Below, one piece after another: positions 12,277 through 24,950 of a stretch of DNA of 64,000 bases. Source of the DNA: Erythrophleum ivorense (taxonomy: Eukaryota; Streptophyta; Magnoliopsida; Fabales; Fabaceae). Under the pieces are notes generated by a model. That model was not told the origin of the DNA, ran no database searches, and saw nothing but the letters and a program-made list of their open reading frames with translations. Made by a program: the position numbers and the translations under genes. The stretch lies in NCBI GenBank assembly GCA_026724425.1, contig JAIUCV010000003.1:53818477-53882476 (forward strand), in the 5' to 3' direction. The first letter of the stretch is position 1. The number at the start of each line of letters is the position of its first letter.

Positions 12277-13428
12277 CTAATAGGTTCCCTTATTAGCTCT
12301 GCGATGCGACAACAGGACCCTTAAGTATCTACCCAAGTCTGTAGTAATCGTAAAGCCTAAGGCTTGACTGATCTCCAAAAGCCGACAATGACCCACATTA
12401 TTACAGAAGAAGATATTGGTCCTAGAGTTATTAACTTTTTGGTTTGAACTCACACAAAAACAATCAAGGTAATCCTTTAAAACATCCGCTTGCTTAAGAG
12501 AAGCCTCAGTGAAGAAAATGATATCATCAGCAAAAAATAAATGAGAAAAGGGAAGATCTTTCTTATTTAGCCTAATAAGATTCCAAGCTCCATCATTGAC
12601 CTTACTCTGAATGATGTGGGCCAACTTCTCTACACACAGAACAAAAAGGTAAGGGGACAAAGGATCCCTTTGCCGCACACCACAAGAGGAAACAAAGTGC
12701 TTTGTCTATTTCCTATTCCACAGAATTTACATGGAGGAAGTTGAAATACAATACATAATTGTTTGAATGAGATGAGTAGGCAACCTTACAACTTTCAAAG
12801 TATCTTCCACAAACTCCTACTTTAACCTGTCATATGCCTTTTCAAGATTGATCTTAATGACCATGAAACTCTATCTACCTTTCATGTTCCTCATGGAATG
12901 TATAACTTCTTGAGGTATGATAATATTATCCATTATGTATCTCCTTGACACAAAATTACATTGATTGGGACAGATTAGTTTAGACATCAAGGGATGAATT
13001 CTATTAGTAATAATTTTAGTCAGGATCTTGCACACAACATTACACAAACTAATAAGATGAAAGTCCTTAATGCTTTTGGGGTGCTTAACCTTTAGAATAA
13101 AAATTATGAAATTATGATTGATATCTCTAATCTTATAAGGCATTTGGCATCCTTCACAAATCAATCAAACAAGCGAGCGAGAAATTACATTCCATTGACT
13201 CTGAAAAAATCAGGCATTCAACCCATCTAAGCCTGGGGCTTTGAGAGGGCCCATTAAGAATAGTGTGTTTTTAACCTCCTTCGTATTGATCCTTTTGCCC
13301 ACCAGAGTCATATCTGAGTAGTTAATGTTTGGGAACCCAATGTCAATATTCAAAGGAGTTAAACCTGGTAACTCATCCATGTAAAAATTTTTTTTAAAGA
13401 AGTCCATTATTAATTTCTTGATGTTCAT
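12277..13428 (-). pseudogene. LINE reverse transcriptase domain, broken
   Basis: Three open pieces on the minus strand cover the palm. 13428-13210 ends GPLKAPGLDGLNA. 13164-12871 has ISLCNVVCKILTKIITNR. 12678-12277 has RQRDPLSPYLFVL and the catalytic FADD in HLFFADDIIFF. Each matches non-LTR retrotransposon RT blocks in order. Stops and shifts between the pieces show it is dead. Confidence 0.9.
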
Positions 13429-15339
13429 ATTATCAACAATCCAATCTCCCTTCTCATTTCAAAAAGCCTTAATTTGGTTCCTCCCTCTTCTAGCCATAGT
13501 CGAGGCATAAAAGAACTTGGTATTTCATCCCCATAGGTGTACCACTTACAATGTGACTTTTGAAACCATAGCAATTCTTCTTGTAGGAGAATGTGTTCAA
13601 GGTCTTTCCAGAGATCCTCTTGAAGAATCTCCCAGGAATTACAATGACCCCTAGCTAAAGCTTTCTAAATCCTAATTAACCTATGAATAATGTGTCTTTG
13701 ATGAATGTTTCCAAAGTAGAGCGATTCCAAATGCTAGCTACTTCCATAAAGTTTGCCACATTTTCATTCCACCTCACGTTGTTAGACCAATTCTATTGAA
13801 CTAGTGTCTTGAATCCTTCGTGATTTACCCAAGGGCCCAAGTGGCAGAAAGGCTGTAGAGCTTTATTCACCTTACCTCCATAGTCTATTATAAGCCAAAG
13901 AGGGGAGTGGTGATTTAAATTTTGAAAGATAGGTGATTGAGGCATTACCAAACAAATCAACCCAAGCTTTATTACAAACTATCTTATCAATTCTACTCTC
14001 TATATCACGCGTTTCTAAGTGAACTTAAGACCTTGGAAACCAATATCAATAATCTGGGCCTCTTCATACCAATGACAAAAATACTTATCTAGGTTGCCTT
14101 AAGACCCCTTATAGCTCCACCTATACTTCCCAGCAAAATGGAATTAAAGTCACCTGCCACATACCAAGGGCCGACAATGTGTCTACTAATTTCCTTTAAG
14201 CCAAACCACAACTCTCTTTGAACACTGGCTTGAGGGCTTCCATTCACCACAGTCAGAACCCAACTCACTCCATGACTGCAAACATAGAGATTAACATACT
14301 GTTTCTGAGTTCCAATAACCTACACCTCCAATAGGGATTTCCCTCACAAACACCAAATACCTCCATTGGATCCCACTACATCAACTTTAACCATATTATC
14401 GAAGCCTAAAGATGTGGGGATTTGATTAGCATTAAGCCACTTTAATGAGTTTCCAGTAAGGCAAGAAAACCCACTTTGAACTATCTAACAAGCTCTTTGA
14501 TCAAACTCGAAAAACTTCTAAAACCAATCCCCTAAAGTTCCAAAACATCAGATTCTTGAGAAAATTAAAGGTTATGAGACCTCACGATCATACTCTGAGG
14601 CAAGACCCTCTTCTCCATTGACCTTAACCAAACAAATCACATCATCTTGGTCCATGTCCTCACAAGTGTTTTGTTCATACAGACCCTCCTTATGTGACTC
14701 TGTGTGCACAGTATGCATGGGCAATCGAAGATGTAGGAGATTATAGCCCATAACATTATTAAAGCTTTGGGTTGTAAAAATCGAAACTCCATTAGGGCCA
14801 GGATCCAAATCTCAGCCCAACTCCATATTACCCTCAACCTGCATGACATTGTCCAAGACTGCAAACAGATTCCTACTTTGCACTTGGAAGTCATTGCTGC
14901 CTCAAACCATGCCAAAGGAAACATCCTTATTCTAAGTAATTATTCTCAAATTATTTGCCCTATTTTGTCCTTTATAGTTTGACTTTACTTTGGATTGATG
15001 CCCAAGGATGTAGAATTCATAAGAATGTTATTACCTGAGATAGTGGGCCCCGCCATATCAAAGTTTTCCTTATTGCAAATGCTTGAGAATCCCCTGCTAT
15101 CCGTAACCTTTTGAAATCATGTAATGTACCACGTTGACTTCTCCAATATCCCTCTAAATCCAATTTACAAGAACCTTACCCATTTTTTCGCCTTGGATTC
15201 CTCTGGACCAACATCCATAGCCTGAAAGTGTCATCGTTCTCCACCATGTTTGCACCCCTTAGACTCTTTGGTACCACCACATTAGTGCCATTACCTCCCT
15301 CCATGATCTTATGATCTTACTGGCCATATAAGTCTTGCA

Positions 15340-15863
15340 TTTCTCCTTTCTATGATCGTAGGTACCACACCCAAAACAAACCAAGTGTAAGTCTTTGTAT
15401 TCAATTTGGTAAATTTGCTTTCAAACTTCAAATTATGGCAACAGTTACTTTGTCAAATTACTCTCTACACAAATTCTCAAGAAAGCGCACCCTTGTAGTA
15501 AGCAACATGGCTGGGTCAATCTTAATGGTTTTCCCAACAAAGTTACCAACCCTCTAGAGCAATCTTGCGTTATAAAACTCCATTGGCAATCCAAAAACCC
15601 TAATCCATGCTACTATTTTAGTGGCTTCCTTAACATTCCAAGGATCAAAACTTGGCTTCCACCTCTGCACTATTAAGTAATGATCCATGATCATCCAAGG
15701 CCCTTCTTGGTAGGCATGTAAGAACTCTAACGCGAAAGACACCACAAAAAAAATCATTATCCAAATTAAGAATTTGTATAGAACTTTGCATGTTCCATAG
15801 CTTTTCAAATCTCAACCTTAAGTAATTTAGACCTATCCTCTTACCTAAAAGCTTAACAATCAA
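15340..15863 (-). pseudogene. LINE first-frame protein: DUF4283 and zinc knuckle, broken
   Basis: Overlapping minus-strand frames give LIVKLLGKRIGLNYLRLRFE, then (other frame) DHYLIVQRWKPSFDPW and IVAWIRVFGLPMEFYN. These are hallmark blocks of DUF4283, found in the nucleic-acid-binding protein of plant LINEs. A CX2C-type knuckle (VCFGCGTYDHRKEKC) follows near 15385-15340. Frame changes separate the blocks. Confidence 0.85.
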
Positions 15864-16858
15864 AGAGGATAGGTCTTAGCCTTGTTCGACTCCCTAACCC
15901 TTGGACACTTATCCTCTAGCATAACATTACTCTCGTCTTCCAAATCTGTATTATACTCTCCATCAACAGACTCTGCTGGTTCACTTTCATCTTCCATATC
16001 ATCATCCTTTGGCTCACCCTTCTACTCTTTGTTCACCCCTAGCACATCAAATGTTTCATCGAACCTTAGTAGTTTGTCACGATACAACATCCTACTCACT
16101 TCTGTGCCCCCTAGATCCTTCGATGTCATCAGTTTGGATGCGATTGTCTTCACCTTCTTTTTACTTCTTTCCAACTGGTCAGTTTCCCCCCCTTATGGCA
16201 CCTCACCACTCCCTCCTTCAAGATCTATCTCCTTTTTAACCATTTTAGAAAATAACTCCAGAAGTATGCATTTCCTGCAAAGATATGGGCGTGATTCCCA
16301 TATCCACATGAATTAGTAAACATTCTATTTCTTGGGATTTCAAATGCCCATCAAGGACAATAAAAATGTGAGATCGTTAAAAGGTAAAACCTTATAAAAT
16401 TCATAAGAAAATATATCCAAACAGCCACTAAATCATATAGACATCAATTGTTGAATCAAGACATCCTCATTGAACATATTCTTCTTAACCATATAGTGTA
16501 TTCAAAAGGAACAAATTAAAACCTCAATAGAACTTAACCAAAAAACAAAAAAGCCAAAACAGGAAAAAAGTCTGAATGGTGTTGGATGAAGGCTTACTGT
16601 TAATGATGTTTCTTATAAAGAATCAAAATGTGATTGACCTTTTAGACTACCAAACATAACCTAAAGTAGTACGCTAATGCTTAGGGAGCAGCTTGACCTG
16701 AATTATTTTGACCAAGGGCATAATAAAAAGGCCTATGTATTTCCATTTTACTGTACATGATTTGAGGTGAGGACAAAAAAGGAAGGGGCCAAAAAACCTA
16801 AACTAGAAAAGGAACTGAAATAATTTCTTTGAAATGGACTATCGCTAAGGTGATAATG

Positions 16859-19800
16859 TCATGATGATCCAGTGAGAATAAATGCTTGAAGAAGGCTCTG
16901 TGCTGCTTGGGTTTCATCAGGTGTACCAGATATGAGAATAGTTCTGTCTCTTGTTCCCAGGCAAGGCTTGTGGACGATTACTGTGGCACCCGAAATCTAA
17001 TATAAAGAAATAGAGAAGAGAATGTAATGAAAAGAAGCAGGAAAATTTGAAGAAGAGAATGTAATGAAAAGAAGCAGGAAAATTTGAAGTTTCCAAAATA
17101 CTAAGCTGGAATAATGATGCAGATTCAACTAAATATAGGAAGACACAATACGAGATAACATAATGCTTCATGCAGTAGCTGCAATATCCAATCTACATAT
17201 AATAATGGAGTTTTCATACAACTTTTTCCTTTAACAACTAAAATTTTCAGCTCTTAAATCATTGGAGATGCAAATTGGTCAGTTACCAAAAGGAAGTATA
17301 TCAAGTAATTTCAGCAGCATGTTGGCTTTTCTCTTGTAACAAACTTAGAACAAACAACCAATTATGAATTCAAAATAGTATTCGCAAATGCAAGTTCATG
17401 ATGATTAACGAGAGCAGCCAGTGGACAACTAAACAAGCATAAAATAAATGTGTAGCTCTGCTAGGAATTTGGACGATTAGTTCCACATACAAACTTAACA
17501 TAAAAAATAGAAATTGTACATGACGAGTAGTTATTTTAACTCCTAAGTTTCAAAATGCTTCCAAATATTGTCCTAGTTGGTGTACCTGTCTCAGACGCAT
17601 CAGATTGTTACCATCTTCTCCATATACAGAGTCAATAACATCATCAGGAACCACAATTTCCACAGTTGTATTAGTCACAATGGCAGTTTTGCTTCCACTG
17701 CAGAAAAAAATAATAATAATAAAGAATCAATTGTGGCACCTTGTTTTATATGCCAAATGATTTATTTTCACCCGTCAGAAACTGCGCTTTAGTAGGCTAC
17801 AAAAGTCTACAACTTCAAAGCCAGGGTTTCAAGTCAGAGAAATCATCTTAAAAAGGTCAATGTAAAAACGAAATATAGATGCTGGTCAAGCATAATGGCA
17901 TGCCATCTGAGAACATTGTACAACACAAGAAGTTCACTAAAGATGCTTGAATGCCAAAATAGGCATCCAGTTGGTATTACAGGAGAGGTTAAAGAAGCAA
18001 AAACACTATGTGCTTCGGCAGGCAGAACTCAGTTGACAAGATGAGCCCTTTGGCAAACAGCAGTAATTTCATTTTACAGGATCAGATATGGTTAAATGTG
18101 ATATATGCCACAGACATCAACATCAGTCATTCCAAACCTAAATAACACTTTTCCGGTATCTGAATAAAAAATTTGTGATTCTAAGAAGACCTTCAGTTTA
18201 TTACATATATCATAGCTTTGCATTTAAAACTCTAATGCATTGGTTTTCATATCACCAACCTGCCTAGTTCTAAGCCACCTTTTAGAGAAGTCAATCTCCT
18301 GCCAACATCATTAATGCCTCTTGAAGCCGTCTGCAATCAAAATTATTCATTCGATAAGGAAAACTAGTAAAGCCAAACCAACCAGTAGAGAGAAAGAAAT
18401 ATACCTGTGGTGTCCATAGCCCTGGTGAAGAAGGACGATCTAAATTTTGAGAAAGTCCAGGATGATCTATGCTTTGAGAAAATGTATGTTTACCCAGATT
18501 ATGAGAAATCCCAACAGCTGGTTGGGCTCCAGGAGGAACAGAATCCCCCAGTCTCCCATAGGGACTGGTATCATGTAATACAGAGGAGATGCTCCTTGTT
18601 CCAGTACTATTTTGTGTGCTGGCAAAAAGATTATCTCTTAATCTACCAGTTGCATGATACAAAGCATCTTGAACATTTGAAAACTCTCCCGATATCTGAG
18701 GGGAAAAAATGACACATACAGTAAATTAATAGCTGCTTAGACATCCATATCAAAGGATATGAATTTCATTAATTTAGCTATTAAATGCAACTCAATGGAG
18801 TACAACTAATTTTAATTTACCTAGTCTCAATCGATCCCTTCTAATATATATTATATGTGTGTGTTTGTATGAATCTATATATAGGTATGTATACATGTAA
18901 AACTATGAAATAGGATAGAACTGCCATCAAATCTAAGTGCAAGAAGGTAAAGAATAAATGATCAGATATAAATAAAAATTCAGGTATACATCAACGATAG
19001 CTCCAAGATTACAAGAGGATCTTAAAGAGCACTGATTTCAGTGATTCCAAACTAGTTACTGCCAGGACACAATGGTTGAATGTCTTAACAGTTGCTATAA
19101 CTGATATATGTGCCACCAAGGAGATCATGTAAGTCATCTTTGGCTAGGCTAGAAATCATAGATTTCTAGAAGATACCACAACTCACTACGACTCCTAATT
19201 CAATTTCAAATCCCTACATGGTAGTTGCTATAACTGATATGTACACCAGTAAGAAGATGATGGATATCACCTTTGGCTAACCTAAAAAGTAAAGATGATA
19301 TTTATCTACGGGCCTATGGAGGAAGGAGAAGAAACACCTCCTGTTTCAATATCAAAATATATTTCTCAAGGGAGAGCAATAACATAAATCACAAACATCT
19401 AAGCACAAGAATACCAAGAGAAGTAGTAAAACATTTAAAATATAAAAAATATAAAATCTAATTCATAAAGTTTAAGACGGATCAAGGGAAATAACAATAA
19501 TCCCCAAGAACAGGCTGTGAAAAGAGAGACTCACTTGCAATTGCCAATGCTAGGCCATTTTTCAGGAGGAGCAATAAACTATCATAGCAACTATTTGTCA
19601 TGCCTTAAACGCCATTCCTTATGTTGAACAAGATAGTCAAGTGTGTCTGCATTGTAGCAGTTATACATGGACCTACGTCACATGGATACTAACTTAAGGT
19701 ACTTTCTCCTCTGACCTAATGCATCTGAAAGATAAGTATCATAAAGACCAATAGTTGCTACTCAAAATAGGTTCAGCTAGACTTACTATAGCAACTACTA

Positions 19801-22800
19801 CAACTGCAATAAGCACAATTGCCTATATTTATCTGTCCTAGTCAGAGATGGGTTCAAGCTTGTATGGTAGGTGTCAACTAAAAGTACCAAATACCAATAA
19901 TCATGAAAACAAACTCCAATTCATACACATATCTTACAAAAACTATCTAAGTCAGGAGAAGCAACTTCTATTCTCTAGGCAACAGGAATGCTCATCACAA
20001 TGAGATTCACTTCTATATTTTAGGTATACTCTATTGTTCTTTATCATCCTTTCCTTCCCTTCCCTTTTTTTCTATATGTGATGTGATGAAAGAGAAAGGG
20101 GGGGGGGGGGGTGGAATCAAAAGCCAGCACTACGTGTACAACCTTGGGGATAATATTCATAGAAATGGCAATAGAGGAGTCATAAACCTTAAAATGATAT
20201 CAAATAACACATGATATTTTTGCAGAAAAAGAGGGAAGAGGGAAGTGTATAGCTGGCACCAGAAAGTTAGTACAATAAATTATGAGAAAACTTATTTACT
20301 TTAAAGGGAAAATGGTTGTAAGACACACAGAATGTCATTAAAATAAAAAATATAATGCATTCTTCAGCACCCTTTACTGTACCCCAAAAACGAAAAATAA
20401 TCTCCACACCTGTACCACTTGATCATTATCTGACACACATTTTGGAACTTGGTCAGTCCCAATTATTCTTATACTAGCCCCTGTTGTCTTCCGCATTTCT
20501 GAGACTGTTGCTCCTCCTTTTCCTAATAAACAACCAACTTGGTTTGATGGGACCATGATTCGTGCAGTAACAGATGACCCCCTATTGGATCTTGGGCCTA
20601 ACACCTTCTCAATACCAGCCTCGACAGACCTAGAGAAAACAAGGACAATAGCCTTCTGTGCTGGGGAATATCTTAATTCATGATTCTGCAGAAAATGAAG
20701 TCACCATCAAAAGAAAAAATTAATAAGAAAAGTAATAATAATGATACATAGAACTACAAGGAGCAGAAGTAGAAGGATAAGAATAAGATCTAACAAACCT
20801 CTGAAGCAGTAACAGTAACAACTCTATCCTCACACTCATCTACTGAAGGACCAACACTTATAGTAGCCCCTGTCTCATTCTGAAGAGCTTTAACAATACT
20901 GCCACCCTTTCCAATAACACTGCCAACCCTATTACTGGGGCAAAGAATCCTGAAGGTAACTTCCTGATGCAGTGCTTTTGGATCCAGGCTTGAGACCTTG
21001 TTAAAATCAGCTGACAATGAATGAACTCCTGCGGCATAGCTGTTTGAGCTCCTGGATACAGTAGTCAGTGCAGAGTTCCTCTGGCAAAGATGATCTACAT
21101 GCAGATCAGTCAAAGTTTCATGTGGAATTACAACTGCCGATTCATGAGGTTTGCTACCCATCATCTTTGTTCTATCAGCTAGAGGACAATCTTGAAGACG
21201 ACGAGAGACAGCAACAAGTGCCTTCTTTACAGACAACACATTTCCTTGAATCTGCCACAAGATCATAAGATCTTTTCTCAGTGTAAAAATAAAACCGTTT
21301 CAGACAACATAGATAAATTCAATCCCAGTTACCATCTTCACATGCCCTTTGATCAGTCAATCAGAAAATATTACCAATTCTAAGCTGTGTTTTACATTTC
21401 ACCTACCACAAATGGATAAAGAAGCTCACACCTTCAAGGTTCTAATCAAATGACAAAGAAGTCAGATTCATATATTTTAAGAAAATGTCAAGTGCATCTT
21501 TCACTATCAGTTAACTATCCAATTCAAGAACCAAAACCACACAAAGAATAGAAGACCATAAGGGAAACCTTCCTCTTTGCTATGAAGTGAGAGACATTTC
21601 CAGATCAAAGGCTTTTAAATAAATTTTGTCAAGTGCATGCTTCACTAGGTAAACCATCTAATCTATGAACCAACAAAACCACTCGAATTTGAAAGACAGG
21701 GGACCTTTCCCTCTTCTATGAAGGTAGGGACATTCTGAGATCACTGATCCTGAAATAATATGTTTATATTATCATGTAGGTTAAGCATATGCTGAAAGAA
21801 AAATTATGTATCAAGGAGAAAATTTCACTAAAAAGTATCTCCCCTCCAACCCACACAAAATAGAAGGTGTTCATCTTAGCCAGATTACAAACTATAAGTT
21901 TAGATATATTTGGTCGATTGCAGGTAAGGCCATGTAAATGCAAGAATCTCACTGCAGAGGGGCAAAACAATTATAGTTTGCTGATTTACAATTTCATTTG
22001 GAAAACTACTTGCGATTAGCCATTCTTTTTCCTGATCTATATTAGACCTCAAAAGAGAAGCAAAAGAACCCCTTCTAAAAGCAATTTTCTGACACAATAA
22101 AAGATTTGATATAAAGTAAACTTTGCCATAGTTAATGATATAATTATACTCAGGAAATTCCTGTTTGCTTCTTAATAAGAAAATCTTGGAAAATATTTAA
22201 AAAACACACCCAGGTTCCATTCACATTCACATCCAGGCTCCCCATACTTATGGATACAAACTTCACACCAAAACATTGACTGACGTGGTGGCACCACTCT
22301 TGCTCACTTATTCTTACATGTTAAGTATCACGTGTTACCGTTAAAGGTTCTTTTCTGAGGAGGAAAGGGGTGTAGCTGGCATCAGAAATTTTATATTGCC
22401 AAATGTTACAATCTACTGTATGCATATCATGGACATAAATGAAAGACCAGCATTCCATCCTACCTTTTTATCAACTCTTGAATTAGATACAATCATCTGA
22501 CGTAAGCATTTTCTAATGGAAGATTAGCAATTGAATGTACAATTAATGATTGGAAATTTCTGATTTCTTGCTAGACCTCCTTTTATGGTTCAACTGCCGC
22601 TCGTGAGAGTTAGGCGCATGTCCGTTAAGTGCCAGAAACTGAAATTAAGTATGTTATAAATTGGCAATTACCAGTTAGTTAGCTAGTTCATATCATACGA
22701 GGTTAACAGTTTGTATAAAAGAATTTTGTAGGGTTGGAGAATAATATACCATATACATGTACTGATTCTTGATTACTCACTCCCTTTTGGCTAGTTCATA

Positions 22801-23763
22801 TCAGATGTGGTTAACAGCTTGTATAAAACAACTTTGTAAGGCTGGAGAACAATATATTTTTTGCAAGCAACCGCATAATAATAATAACATCAATAATTAT
22901 TCACATAGCTTTTCCTCCTACTTCTTGAACTCTTTTGGAAAAAGAACTAAACCTACCTCCAAGAAACCGCATAATAACAACAACAATAATTATTCATTTA
23001 AAATTCAGAATTCAGACTCTTCACAGAACTCAGCTGTCTTCTCGTGGCTGCTTGCTACTATAACTTCGATAACTACAATGAATGCATGTGTCTCGCCATA
23101 AATCTTCTATCGAATATCAAATTTTTTAGATTTAAAAACTAAATGCTAACGTCTTACCTCAATCGTTTCGTCCGACGAGGCCGTGTAATCTTGCACCCAA
23201 TCGCTCAAAGCCCTAATTTTACACCTAGTGTCCTTCCTAATCTTCTCCACCACCTTCCCTCCCTTCCCAATAACCGACCGAACCTGTGTTGAATCCGCCA
23301 GTAGTCTGCAAGACACTACCTCATCCCTCACTTCAATGCCGTCAGTCTCCGCCGCAACATCAAGAACCCTCTCGAACACCCTCAACAGCGCTTCCTGCGC
23401 CTTCGAAACCTTGAAGCCCACTTCGTCCCCAATACCGTCGCGACCGCCATTGCTGCCATATCCATTCTGCACAGGCGGCTTCCCCAAGAAAACCTTGCCG
23501 CTGATAGCAGCCGGCGCAATTATGACGACAACCCGGTCCAGAGAATCGGGTGGGGCATCCTCCACTCGGATCTTGGCGCCGGTGACTTGCTGTAGGTTCT
23601 TGATGATGGATCCGGACTTCCCGATGACGCCGCCGATACGGGAGGCGTGGCAGAGCATGCGGAAGGCGACGTGACCCGGAGGAATACAGAGGGGTGGCGG
23701 CGGAGGCTTGGACTTGGAACGCTTGGAGGATCCGTTTGTTAAATACGGGTTCGGATCGGCCAT
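16859..23763 (-). CDS. Five-KH-domain RNA-binding protein (HEN4/RCF3-type), complete
   Basis: Seven exons join in phase: 23763-23158, 21251-20799, 20685-20410, 18695-18405, 18330-18260, 17697-17586 and 16996-16859 (TGA), giving 648 residues. There are five KH domains. Their GXXG loops are GKSG (48-51), GKGG (166-169), GKGG (316-319), GKGG (408-411) and GEDG (592-595). KH1 and KH2 are in exon 1; KH2 finishes in exon 2. The N-terminus is Ser/Lys/Pro-rich, and a Ser/Gly/Pro-rich linker (about 475-570) precedes KH5. This is the plan of the plant PCBP-like group that includes HEN4 and RCF3, nuclear factors acting in pre-mRNA processing; function here is inferred from that. The ATG at 23763 is the first in the frame and sits behind a CT-rich leader. 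All introns are GT-AG. Intron 1 (1.9 kb) and intron 3 (1.7 kb) are long. The exact orthologue (for example the At4g18375 type) is not settled. Confidence 0.95.
20098..20112. repeat. Poly-G tract in KH gene intron 3
   Basis: A run of about 15 G on the plus strand (poly-C in the transcript) after an A/G-rich stretch, between exons 3 and 4 of the KH gene. Confidence 0.8.
22660..23005. repeat. Duplicated segments in KH gene intron 1, possible LTR relic
   Basis: A segment of about 65 bp beginning GCTAGTTCATATCA and running through GTTAACAG(T/C)TTGTATAAAA and GGTTGGAGAA occurs at about 22684 and again at about 22791. A second pair, CCGCATAATAA followed by CAATAATTATTCA, occurs at about 22870 and 22966. 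The TTGTATAAAA block followed by GGAGAA(T/C)AATATA resembles the promoter and end region of small Copia-type LTRs, but no complete LTR or target duplication was found. Confidence 0.5.
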
Positions 23764-23990
23764 TTGGGTCGCCAGTGTATGATGTCGGACTCGGACGCTT
23801 ATTCTTCGCTGGAGGAGAGAGAGAGATATATATATCCCTCCCCTATTCGCCGACCATATAAATACATCTTCACAAATGTATATATTTTTTTCTCTGAAAA
23901 AAATTATTATTATTATTATTTTTGTTCTTGGTTGTTTGCTACTCTCTCTTTGTTTCGCTCCACAGGAAGAGTTGTCCGAGGAGGGAGAAA
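23764..23990 (-). promoter_or_regulatory. 5' leader and upstream region of the KH gene
   Basis: On the transcribed strand, the bases just before the start codon include a TATATATATCTCTCTCTC tract (plus-strand 23815-23838). CT-rich leaders are common in plant genes. A transcription start could not be fixed, and a MITE begins only about 230 bp upstream of the ATG. Confidence 0.4.
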
Positions 23991-23992
23991 GA

Positions 23993-24356
23993 TTAAGACT
24001 CCATTTGATTCAACGAAGGAGAGGAGTAGTAATTATATTTAGATAAATTTATTTTTATATTATTTTAATTTTTTTAATAAAAAAATTATGAATTCTAATT
24101 TTTTTTATTTTTAATTCTTAATAAAAAATTATCTTAATTTTTATTAAATATTAATATATTAAAATATTAAAAAACTAAAGAGGCAAAAAAGTAAATTATA
24201 AATCAAAAAATTCTCCTCCCCTCTAAAACCCTCCAATTTGAAAGCGAGGCAAATTTGGCCTCCTTCCCTCTCCTTCCCTCCAATTTTTTTCAACCAAATA
24301 TCTTATTCCTCTATCCTTCCCTCCCCTCCAAAAACCTCCAACCAAACACATCTTAA
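23993..24356. mobile_element. Putative MITE with TTAA-flanked ends upstream of the KH gene
   Basis: The left end TTAAGACTCCATTTGATTC and the right end read in reverse (TTAAGATGTGTTTGGTTGG) are an imperfect inverted repeat. GGAG-rich subterminal sequence lies on both sides of an AT-rich core. TTAA at both edges may be a target duplication (TTAA or TTA/TAA). About 360 bp, non-coding. Confidence 0.6.
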
Positions 24357-24950
24357 GGGTGAACAAAACTGAACTAAACTAATTAAACTGAATCAAACGG
24401 CTAAAAACCAAATAAAATTGATTAAAAATTAGTTTGGTTTGGATTTTGTGATTATAGAACGATTAAATTGGATCGGTTGTCGGTTTTTCTTCATATTTGG
24501 TTTGGTTAACCGAACCAAACTAAACCATTAAACTTGTAATTAATTAAAATTTAATATTTTATTTCTTTTTAGATTAATAAGATTTTTTGTCAACTAAACT
24601 TATATCAATGCTACATTCTTTATGTAGTTCAAAAAATATACAAACTATTTATACTATTTTATTATAAGATATTACTCTCATTTTTTCTCACTTTTTAAAG
24701 CTTCTTTTTGTGAATGTAAGAATTTTTTTTGGGTAAAAAAAGAGATAAAAATAATAAATTATTTCAAAATTATTATTGATCAAAATTTTAAGAGATATAG
24801 GATATTAGAAATTAAATTATACATATTACAAGGAACAATTTTTTTTTAAAAAAATTACTTTTGGGCAAAAAAAATATGAACTAAACCGGACCAAATCGAA
24901 CAAAATTGAACAAAAACCAAACCAAACTGAACATTTGAACATCCCTAAGG
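24353..24950. mobile_element. Putative MITE, AAGGGTGAACAAAA-type ends
   Basis: It begins AAGGGTGAACAAAACTGAAC and ends in the complement of TTAGGGATGTTCAAATGTTC. Subterminal regions rich in AACCAAAC / GTTTGGTT face each other. This pattern (AGGGTGTTCAA-like ends plus repeated GGTTTGGTT) is widespread in plant non-autonomous DNA transposons. It abuts the previous MITE. Confidence 0.5.

Larger units (their letters stand above)
10440..16320 (-). mobile_element. Decayed, nearly full-length L1-type LINE
   Basis: Read on the minus strand from 16320, the parts come in the order of plant L1 elements: a DUF4283 domain and a zinc knuckle (first open frame); an endonuclease start near 14545 (FWNFRG); reverse transcriptase at about 13430-12270 with FADD; a zinc-binding RT-associated domain at 11475-11278; RNase H at about 10960-10560; and an A-rich tail near 10450. 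About 5.9 kb is close to the usual length. Many stops and frameshifts break every frame, so it is inactive. It ends 540 bp beyond the KH gene's stop codon, on the same strand. I could not identify the target-site duplication. Confidence 0.9.

Noticed and set aside
23228..23674. Long plus-strand open frame (148 codons) over KH gene exon 1
   Set aside because: It is antisense to an exon whose minus-strand frame encodes two clear KH domains; the composition of the coding exon explains the open antisense frame.
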